Assembly: GCA_903896615.1 (NCBI GenBank) | Contig: CAITYM010000089.1 | Coordinates: forward strand, 1-50,070 | From: an uncultured Burkholderiales bacterium | Lineage (GTDB): Bacteria; Pseudomonadota; Gammaproteobacteria; Burkholderiales; Burkholderiaceae_C | DNA: 50,070 bases | Direction: 5' to 3' | In this document: positions 16,520 to 23,129 of the stretch, one piece after another | Numbering within the stretch: the first letter of the stretch is position 1 | Layout of the letters: each line of letters opens with the position of its first letter | The notes under the pieces: model-generated | The model's input: the letters and a program-made list of their open reading frames with translations, nothing else | What the model was told of the DNA's origin: nothing | Databases searched by the model: none | Program-made: the position numbers and the translations under genes

Positions 16520-17676
16520 TGCGTGTGCTCTCGGTTAAATATTAAGTCCGATTTGATATCGCTAATTTGTGATACCCCGCATAGTTGCATTGTGCGAACC
16601 AACTCGTCTTGGAGAATACTCAGGGCATGCGATGCCCCTGCATCTCCAGAGCTCACTGCACCGTATAAGGTAGCTCGGCCTGTCATAACGCCCTGAGCAC
16701 CGAGGGCAATGGCTTTTAAGATGTCACTGCCTCTGCGAATTCCGCCGTCAAGTAAGACCGGAATTCGACCATCAATAGCCTTAACAATAGCGGGTAATGC
16801 ACTAAGCGTTGAGCTTGCAGTATCAAGTTGTCGTCCACCGTGGTTAGAGACTACGACCGCATCACATCCTAGCTCAAGCAGTCGCACTGCATCTTGTGGA
16901 TGCATGACACCCTTGACAATAAGTTTCTTATGCCAGTAATCTCGAATTCGTTTTAAATCATCCCAGTTGAACGAGGGGTCATAGTTGCGTCCAACCGAGG
17001 AGGCCAGTTGGTTAATGCTTCTTTGTTCGCCCTCTAAACCAAGCATGTTCTCAAGCACTGGAATTCCATTAGCAAAAAGCTGTGCAAGCCAAATGGGATG
17101 AGTCATAAAATCGAGTGCAACCTTTGCATTGAGGTTAAACGGAATAGCAAATTTATTTTTGTTATCCCTCTCGCGTTTGCCCCCAACAGGCAAATCCACA
17201 GTGATCATAAGACCTTCATACTCAGCAGCTTGCGCTCGGTCAATCAGTGAGTAAAAGAAATCCTTATTTTTCAAAATATAAGCTTGAAACCAATGTCGCC
17301 CGGGTGCTAACCTGGCAATCTGCTCAATCGAAGTTGTCGCAGAGCTAGAGAGGGTATAGATAAGTCCTCTTTCTGCCGCCCCCCGAGCAAGGGCCAAGTC
17401 GGCTCCGTGGTTGCCGTAGCCCAACGCTCCTGTTGGGGCAATTGCGATGGGAAGACTACACTTTTGGCCCAACAAATCAACGCTCGTGTCAATATGTTCC
17501 ACTCCCCTTAAAATACGCGGCGTTAATTGAGTGTCTTTGAAACTTTGCCGGTTAGCAAGCAGAGTTAGTTCATCTTCAGCTCCCCCATCAAAAAAATCAA
17601 AAATACATTTAGGGAGTTTTTTTTTGGCATTCTGCCTTAATTCTTCTATAGAGACAGCGCGAATAGGGGATCTCAT
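16516..17676 (-). CDS. FMN-dependent alpha-hydroxyacid dehydrogenase (lactate/glycolate/mandelate type)
   Basis: 386-residue (S)-2-hydroxyacid oxidoreductase with the full glycolate-oxidase-type barrel. It shows FDFFDGGAEDELTL, the FMN-binding IAPTGALGY, the WFQAYILK stretch, TVDLPVGGKRERDNKN, the Lys in LIVKGVMHPQDA, active-site VSNHGGRQLD, and DGGIRRGSDILKAIALGA. The loop after TVDLPVGG holds a moderately hydrophobic segment (DFMTHPIWLAQLF), where membrane-bound relatives such as mandelate dehydrogenase have their membrane anchor. The start at 17676 gives the normal N-terminus; the longer frame to 17754 overlaps the upstream Bug gene. It is coupled to the FAH gene and is the cytoplasmic paralogue of the Tat-type protein at 21753-23018. 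Confidence 0.92.
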   Translation of the reverse strand: MRSPIRAVSIEELRQNAKKKLPKCIFDFFDGGAEDELTLLANRQSFKDTQLTPRILRGVEHIDTSVDLLGQKCSLPIAIAPTGALGYGNHGADLALARGAAERGLIYTLSSSATTSIEQIARLAPGRHWFQAYILKNKDFFYSLIDRAQAAEYEGLMITVDLPVGGKRERDNKNKFAIPFNLNAKVALDFMTHPIWLAQLFANGIPVLENMLGLEGEQRSINQLASSVGRNYDPSFNWDDLKRIRDYWHKKLIVKGVMHPQDAVRLLELGCDAVVVSNHGGRQLDTASSTLSALPAIVKAIDGRIPVLLDGGIRRGSDILKAIALGAQGVMTGRATLYGAVSSGDAGASHALSILQDELVRTMQLCGVSQISDIKSDLIFNREHTQ

Positions 17677-17705
17677 AAATAAGAGCTTATTAAGTTGTTT
17701 GAAAG

Positions 17706-18743
17706 TTAATTTAAATCGGCTTTTACTGCAGCTGCTTTGATTACGTTCTCCCACCGCTCATAATCACGTTTTAGGAAGGCTTGAAACTCAGCAGGGGTGT
17801 CTGCGACAACTACAGCTCCAAGTTTGGCTAACTGAGTACGAACCTCAGGCTTAGCCAGTGCTTTATTCATTGCGCTGTACAACTTGTCGACGATTGCGGG
17901 TGCCGTTTTTGCAGGTGCAAGCATACCCACCCAAGGGGCTGTTTCCTCAAATCCCGGAAATCCAATCTCCGACATAGTTGGCTTATCAGGGAACTGGGGA
18001 AGACGCTTTGCAGTCCCGACCGCCAAGATATTGACTCGCTTTGCAGCCACGTTATCAGCGATTCCAATAATGGGATAAAACATAAAGTCTACTCGTCCAG
18101 ACATGACCTCCAAAAGGGCTGGTCCATTTCCCTTATAAGGAATGTGCAACATCTTTTGTTTGATGAGTGTTGCTAGTAACTCTGCGGCTAGATGACCTGA
18201 TCCTCCGCTACCAGAGGATGCAAAACTCACCGCTTCAGGCTTTGATTTTGCAAGAGTCAGTAAATCTTGCATCGATTGGAAGGGGGAGTTATAGGCAGTT
18301 ACAGCTACCAAGGGAAGATTGGCTGCGTTTGAGATGGGTGTGAAATCTGTTTTCGGGTTATAGCCAGCAGCTTCGCCTAGCAAAATTGGATTCACATTCA
18401 TACCAAGCGATGAGAACAGTAAGGTGTAGCCGTCTGCGGGTGAATTTCTCACCTCACGCGTGGCAATCATGGAACTTGCACCGGCTTTATTGTCAACAAC
18501 AACAGGTTGAGCCAAAGTCTCAGACATCTCCTTTGCTATCACACGAGCGATAACATCAGTTGGTCCACCTGCTGCAAATCCAACAACGAGTCGAATAGGG
18601 CGACTTGGGTAGGCTTCCACGGCGTGAGCAGTGCTCAAGAACTGTACGACTATGATTAGATAAACTAAGGAGATAAATAATAGTGATCGACTCAATTGCC
18701 TTTTTTGAATTGGGTTTTTTGATGGCAGTGATGGATATGGCAT
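17706..18743 (-). CDS. Bug-type solute-binding protein (tripartite tricarboxylate family)
   Basis: 345-residue periplasmic receptor of the Bug/TctC family, which binds carboxylates. A signal peptide (about 18-41, ending TAHA) precedes YPSRPIRLVVGFAAGGPTDV, the standard Bug start. Other typical motifs are VVVDNKAGASSMIA, PADGYTLLF, FASSGSGGSGHLAAE, MLHIPYKGNGPAL and GFEETAPWVGMLAP. No TctA/TctB membrane genes are in the window, as usual for the many orphan Bug genes of Burkholderiales. It lies 29 bases before the FMN dehydrogenase in the same direction, so its ligand is probably a substrate or precursor of that unit. Confidence 0.95.
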   Translation of the reverse strand: MPYPSLPSKNPIQKRQLSRSLLFISLVYLIIVVQFLSTAHAVEAYPSRPIRLVVGFAAGGPTDVIARVIAKEMSETLAQPVVVDNKAGASSMIATREVRNSPADGYTLLFSSLGMNVNPILLGEAAGYNPKTDFTPISNAANLPLVAVTAYNSPFQSMQDLLTLAKSKPEAVSFASSGSGGSGHLAAELLATLIKQKMLHIPYKGNGPALLEVMSGRVDFMFYPIIGIADNVAAKRVNILAVGTAKRLPQFPDKPTMSEIGFPGFEETAPWVGMLAPAKTAPAIVDKLYSAMNKALAKPEVRTQLAKLGAVVVADTPAEFQAFLKRDYERWENVIKAAAVKADLN

Positions 18744-18835
18744 AAGAAACTATAAATAAGTAAACTCTGACTAAGTTAGACACTCAGGTATTGAAAATTT
18801 ATACCTTAAAAAGGGAGGTAATTGAAAACAAACTA

Positions 18836-19729
18836 TCAAGCATCCATGCCCTTAGTTCCTCGTGGAAAATAACGATCCGCCATTACTTGACAGCGAAGTA
18901 TGTAGCGGTGCTCATCGGGCATGTAGTCCGCCACAGCATTGTGAATTGAGCTAATGTTGTCCCACATTAAGACATCTCCTACGCGCCAACGGTGTTCATA
19001 TCTAAATTCTGGTCTAAGTTGAATCTCAAAAAGAATTTCAAGAACTTCGTCACTCTCTTTGGCGTCGAGTTCATTAATACGTATGGCGTAGCCTGGATTT
19101 GCATAAAGCACAGTATCCCCCGTTATGGGGTGTTTTAAGAAAATAGGATGAACAACGGGAGGTTTTGCTGCGCGTTGTTTTGGTGTTAATGGGGGGCGCT
19201 GACTTCCTGGGCGAGTTCTCATGTTGTCCCAAAATTTTGAAAAATCATGGGTAACTGTCATTCCTTTTAGTCGGTTTTTTAAATCATTTGGGATTGCTTG
19301 ATAGGCTTTGCGTGTACTGCAAAAAGCAGTATTACCCAGTGGGTTGCCATCGCGGTAGGGAATCTCTAGGCCGTATAAGACATTTGAGAAAGCAATGTCC
19401 TTGCTGTAAGACATATCTGTATGCCAGTCCTGACCCGCATCTTTAAAACCTACCGGGTTTCCTTGTTCGTCTACTTTGTTGGACAGTATCATCACCTCAG
19501 GGTGTACGCGATCTTGGAACATATTGGCAACATTTATCTCTAGAGTTCCAAAGCGCTGTGAGAATTCTTTTAGATGCGTGGAGCTAAGGCGCTGGGATGG
19601 GAAGCACAAAACACTGTAAGTACCAAGAGCCAACTCTAGTTGAGCAAAATCATCATCACTTAAAGGGTGTGATAAGTCTTGATTTAGAACCTGGGCGCCA
19701 ATTCCACCGCTGTTTGGATTGATATTCAT
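18836..19729 (-). CDS. TauD/TfdA-family Fe(II)/2-oxoglutarate dioxygenase
   Basis: 297-residue non-haem iron oxygenase. The iron ligands are visible as His103 and Asp105 (QDWHTDMSY) and His263 (ISSIHNAV), with the 2-oxoglutarate-binding Arg in HRYILRCQV. The FRTRPG-like segment and FPSQRLSSTHLKEFSQRFG are typical of the taurine/2,4-D dioxygenase group. Substrate unknown; family members act on taurine, alkyl sulfates, phenoxyacetates and similar acids. It sits seven bases after the GST gene and upstream of a Bug receptor and an FMN hydroxyacid dehydrogenase, which suggests oxidation of an imported acid. Confidence 0.93.
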   Translation of the reverse strand: MNINPNSGGIGAQVLNQDLSHPLSDDDFAQLELALGTYSVLCFPSQRLSSTHLKEFSQRFGTLEINVANMFQDRVHPEVMILSNKVDEQGNPVGFKDAGQDWHTDMSYSKDIAFSNVLYGLEIPYRDGNPLGNTAFCSTRKAYQAIPNDLKNRLKGMTVTHDFSKFWDNMRTRPGSQRPPLTPKQRAAKPPVVHPIFLKHPITGDTVLYANPGYAIRINELDAKESDEVLEILFEIQLRPEFRYEHRWRVGDVLMWDNISSIHNAVADYMPDEHRYILRCQVMADRYFPRGTKGMDA

Positions 19730-19736
19730 ATTTAAT

Positions 19737-20342
19737 CTAGCTTGCTAATGCCCATTGTTTTGCTACTGACTCACGCTGACTTATGACTTCGAACCATGCT
19801 TTGAGTTTAGGGTGTGATTGGCGCCAGTTCAGGTGCTCAAAGCGCAGGTCTAGATAGCCAAGCGAACAAGCAAGGGTGATTTGACCGATATGAAATTTAT
19901 CCGCGAGAGTTAGTGACTCAAAATAAGTGAGTGAGGACTGAATTTTATCTATCTGGCCATTGACCCACTCATTCCAGCACAATTCTTTAGGGCGTAAAAA
20001 GGTTTCATAACGCGCAAGTAGTGCAGCGTCCAACAGCCCATCCCCTAAGGATTGCATGGTTAAAGCTTCCCATTTTTGACTCTTATCTTGGGGAAATAAA
20101 TGGCCAGAGCCAATATCATTTAAATACTCGCAGATTACTCGGCTGTCATAAAGTGAAATTCCTTCGTGAGTAATCAGTGTGGGAACTTTTCCGAGTGGAT
20201 TTTTATCAACCAGAGACTTATCTCGCTCAACTGGGCTAGCCTTTGCAGGTAAAAGCTCTATTTGGGAGGACAGTCCAAGTTCATGTGCGCAGACCATTAC
20301 TTTACGAACATAGGGGGAGGTGGAAGAGAAAAAGAGTTTCAT
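19737..20342 (-). CDS. Glutathione S-transferase family protein
   Basis: 201 residues from the ATG at 20342. The N-terminal thioredoxin-like domain has MKLFFSSTSPYVRKVMVCAHE, the cis-Pro motif KVPTL and the gamma-glutamyl-binding DSRVICEYL. The C-terminal domain is all alpha with the N-cap-like LADKFHIGQITLACSLGYLDLRF. It is the first gene of the five-gene catabolic unit, so it may open or detoxify an electrophilic intermediate. A perfect palindrome (20362-20379) lies just upstream. The longer frame to 20399 would read through that palindrome and lacks the GST N-terminus. Confidence 0.9.
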   Translation of the reverse strand: MKLFFSSTSPYVRKVMVCAHELGLSSQIELLPAKASPVERDKSLVDKNPLGKVPTLITHEGISLYDSRVICEYLNDIGSGHLFPQDKSQKWEALTMQSLGDGLLDAALLARYETFLRPKELCWNEWVNGQIDKIQSSLTYFESLTLADKFHIGQITLACSLGYLDLRFEHLNWRQSHPKLKAWFEVISQRESVAKQWALAS

Positions 20343-20361
20343 ATGGGTGAGTAATGTATGT

Positions 20362-20379
20362 TTTGAAATTGATTTCAAA
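20362..20379. promoter_or_regulatory. Perfect 18-bp palindrome upstream of the GST-led unit
   Basis: TTTGAAAT-TG-ATTTCAAA: 8-bp arms with a two-base centre, 20 bases before the GST start codon. Length and symmetry suit a dimeric repressor of the MarR, TetR or GntR type. No regulator gene lies nearby. Operator function is inferred. Confidence 0.5.
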
Positions 20380-20573
20380 TTCAAACTTAGGGATAACAAT
20401 GTCTGAATAAAGTTGAATTATGCTTGTTTTTAGCTGTGAAAAACTGGTTTTGATGCTACAGATGGCCATGTCTCAGGGTATTCGCTAACCCCGACAATGA
20501 ACGCCTTAAAATAGAAAAAAGGATTCATGGTGAATTTTCCGGTTTTCAACTTTACTTAACGCAATATTTTTAA

Positions 20574-21713
20574 ATGCAAGCAAATCACAATTATCCAAAT
20601 CCATATTCAGCAAGAGTTTTTAATATTGCATTACTTGCCTTTCTTTTATTTACCTTTTTCTTAAGCCCTCTCGCAATTGCACAAAACTATCCACAGCCTG
20701 TTAAGGGTGTATGGACTCTAAAAGACTTTAAATTTCATACTGGAGAAGTATTGCCCGAGCTAAATATTGGGTATCAAACGCTGGGTAGTGCAAGTGGGAT
20801 ACCGGTTGTCGTTTTACACGGAACTACTTCCTCAAGTCAATCACTTTTAAATCCCGCATTTGCAGGAGAGCTTTTTGGTCCAGGGCAAGTCCTTGATGCC
20901 AATAAATATTACATTATCTTGCCCGACTCCATTGCTGCTGGCAAATCTAGCAAACCATCAGATGGACTTCGAATGAAGTTTCCACATTTTGATTATTCAG
21001 ATGTCGTACATGCTCAGTACAGCATGATCCACGACGGCTTAAATGTAAAGCACCTTAGGCTGGTTATGGGTAACTCAATGGGAGGAATGCAGACGTGGTT
21101 GTGGGGGATTGATTATCCGGACTATATGGATATTTTGGTCCCAATGGCTTCCATGCCTATTGAGATGTCAGGTCGCAATTGGATGCTTAGGAGGTTATTG
21201 ATTGATGCTATTAGAAACGATCCTGATTGGCACAACGGCGAATATTCCAAGCAGCCAGAGGGCGTCAAGCGTGTATCAATTTTCTTTAGTGTTGCCACCA
21301 ATGGTGGGACTCAGGCCCTACAAACGAAGGGTGATACACGGGGGAGTGCAGATGCCTTTGTCGATCGATTAGGGCGCGACTGGAATGATGGGGACGCCAA
21401 TGATTTGCTCTACAAGTGGGAGTCCTCTCAAAACTTTAACCCTTCTAAAGATCTGGAGAAAATAAAAGCTAAGGTGCTTGCGATTAATTCTGCTGATGAT
21501 GAGAGGAACCCTCCTCAACTCGGAGTTATGGAGCGAGAGCTTAAAAGAATTACTAACGCAGAGTACTACCTGATACCGGCTAGTGATAAAACATTAGGCC
21601 ATGGAACGGTTGGACTTGCCAGACTTTGGAAAGATCAGCTAGAGCATATCCTTAAACGCACACCACTATCTACTTGCGTATCATGTGCAGACGCAGCACT
21701 AGTTCACTACTGA
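20574..21713 (+). CDS. Exported alpha/beta hydrolase of the MetX-like group
   Basis: 379-residue homoserine-acetyltransferase-like alpha/beta hydrolase. Unlike true MetX it has an N-terminal signal peptide or anchor (about 16-36, ending AIAQ), so it should act in the periplasm. The fold motifs are present: VVVLHGTTSS (oxyanion region), VMGNSMGGMQTW with the nucleophile Ser168, NSADDERNPP with the acid, and LGHGTVG with His343. The substrate-gating Arg/His set of MetX is not evident. A Cys-x-x-Cys pair near the C-terminus (TCVSCAD, 368-371) may form a disulfide. It is convergent with the Tat-type dehydrogenase. Probably an esterase or acyltransferase on exported or incoming compounds. Confidence 0.85.
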   Translation: MQANHNYPNPYSARVFNIALLAFLLFTFFLSPLAIAQNYPQPVKGVWTLKDFKFHTGEVLPELNIGYQTLGSASGIPVVVLHGTTSSSQSLLNPAFAGELFGPGQVLDANKYYIILPDSIAAGKSSKPSDGLRMKFPHFDYSDVVHAQYSMIHDGLNVKHLRLVMGNSMGGMQTWLWGIDYPDYMDILVPMASMPIEMSGRNWMLRRLLIDAIRNDPDWHNGEYSKQPEGVKRVSIFFSVATNGGTQALQTKGDTRGSADAFVDRLGRDWNDGDANDLLYKWESSQNFNPSKDLEKIKAKVLAINSADDERNPPQLGVMERELKRITNAEYYLIPASDKTLGHGTVGLARLWKDQLEHILKRTPLSTCVSCADAALVHY

Positions 21714-21752
21714 TTTAGTTCAATACTTGAGTAAAAAAGTATAAATGAAGTC

Positions 21753-23018
21753 TTAACCCCGGTAAACCATCTCTGGTTTTATATCTTTTATTGAGGCAGT
21801 ACCCATTTGTTTCATTGTCCCTGACAGTTCCTCCTCGAGTAGGGCTAAGACCCGCTCAACACCGGGTTGTCCGAATGCGCCTAAACCCCACAGGTAGGGA
21901 CGACCCACGCAGACAGCATTAGCTCCTAATGTAAGGGCTTTAAATATATCCGATCCTCTTCTGACGCCGCTATCAAAGAGAATGGGAATTCGCTTGTTGA
22001 TGGCCCTAGCTACTTCTGGCAAACACTCTATCGCTCCTCGCCCAGTATCCTCGCTTCGACCACCGTGATTGGAGACATGAACGCCGTCGACACCGTATTT
22101 GATACAAAGCAATGCATCTTCTTGCGTGAGGACGCCTTTTAGAATAATTTTCATCTTAGTTGTATCACGCATTTGTTTGACAAAATTCCAAGTCATATTT
22201 GCAGATTGCATACTCTTCATGTCTTTAGTATCGATGCCGTCATAGTTGGGCCGCTCCTTGATGCTTCCTGGTCCATCAATATGACAGGACGAGCAAACTC
22301 TGGGGTCCATACGTTTGAGTCTTTGGAATGTTTCTTGGTTGCGACCCCCGTTTCGATCAATCGTAATCTCCAAGACGGGGCAGCCAGCCCGCTCCACTCT
22401 GCGTACGACATTCTTTGCAACTTCTAAGCTAGAGGTAGCGTAGAGTTGAAACCAGGTCTCTCCCCCTCTTGCGGCAATGACATCTTCAATTGAGGAGGCA
22501 CCTGCTGAAGATAGAACATTTAGATGTCCTCTGGCCTTGGCAGCTCTTGCCACAGCGATTTCACCTTCTGGGTCATATGCCTTGTTGCCACCCGTTGGCG
22601 CTAGGATGATGGGGGTTCGCCAATGGGTGCCAAATAAGCTAACTGACATGTCAATACTTGAGACATCCCGCATGCGCCTGGGACGAAGTGGGAATTTTTG
22701 GAAGGACGATCGGTTGGCTCTAAGCGTGACCTCATCATCAACACCAGATGCCATATAACCAAAGTGGGCGTGGGGTACATTTCTAAATGCTACTGGCTCA
22801 AAGTCAAATACGTTAACCGCGTCCTTAGGACTTGTGATCAAGTCAGGGGGAAGTTCATCGGGCCAAACCGCTGGATCAGCGCGTTTTACAAAACTCTCAG
22901 CAACAGCGCTCCCAATAGGCGCAAGGGAAAGTAGCGGGCTAGCACTTAACCATTTGATAAACTGGCGACGATCCTCGGTGGCTGATTTGTTAAAGTTTGA
23001 GCATAATTGAGAACTCAT
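21753..23018 (-). CDS. Tat-exported FMN hydroxyacid dehydrogenase with CxxCH motif
   Basis: 421-residue FMN-dependent alpha-hydroxyacid dehydrogenase. Residues 17-43 form a twin-arginine signal (DRRQFIKWL, hydrophobic core, SAVAES). The barrel motifs follow: FRNVPHAHFGYMASG, IILAPTGGNKA, WFQLYATSS, TIDRNGGRNQETF, ILKGVLTQEDA (Lys294), active-site VSNHGGRSEDTGRG (His318), FDSGVRRGSDIFKALTLGA and VGRPYLWGL. In the variable loop where membrane-bound relatives carry their anchor, it has VCSSCH (Cys242, Cys245, His246; bases 22281-22295), a c-type haem attachment pattern. In the periplasm this could carry haem c and pass electrons from FMN to the respiratory chain; alternatively the cysteines bind metal or form a disulfide. 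The gene stands alone on the minus strand. Confidence 0.9.
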   Translation of the reverse strand: MSSQLCSNFNKSATEDRRQFIKWLSASPLLSLAPIGSAVAESFVKRADPAVWPDELPPDLITSPKDAVNVFDFEPVAFRNVPHAHFGYMASGVDDEVTLRANRSSFQKFPLRPRRMRDVSSIDMSVSLFGTHWRTPIILAPTGGNKAYDPEGEIAVARAAKARGHLNVLSSAGASSIEDVIAARGGETWFQLYATSSLEVAKNVVRRVERAGCPVLEITIDRNGGRNQETFQRLKRMDPRVCSSCHIDGPGSIKERPNYDGIDTKDMKSMQSANMTWNFVKQMRDTTKMKIILKGVLTQEDALLCIKYGVDGVHVSNHGGRSEDTGRGAIECLPEVARAINKRIPILFDSGVRRGSDIFKALTLGANAVCVGRPYLWGLGAFGQPGVERVLALLEEELSGTMKQMGTASIKDIKPEMVYRG

Positions 23019-23065
23019 GAGCTGGGATCCTTGGCAACTTGTATTGTGGTGTTAGGTAATGATTA

Positions 23066-23081
23066 GGGTTTGAAATAACCC
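23066..23081. promoter_or_regulatory. Short inverted repeat between divergent genes
   Basis: GGGTT-TGAAAT-AACCC, 5-bp arms, in the 111-base gap between the Tat-type dehydrogenase and the TPR protein, 48 bases before the dehydrogenase start. It could be an operator; evidence is symmetry and position only. Confidence 0.3.
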
Positions 23082-23129
23082 ATAATAGAACCTTTTGGGA
23101 TGCTTATGCAGGTTACCTACGTGACCTGA

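Noticed and set aside
20574..21713. Homoserine O-acetyltransferase (metX)
   Set aside because: A signal peptide precedes the fold and no metW follows.
21723..21742. ATACTT/AAGTAT inverted repeat between convergent genes
   Set aside because: Six A/T-rich pairs without T-run; too weak to call a terminator.
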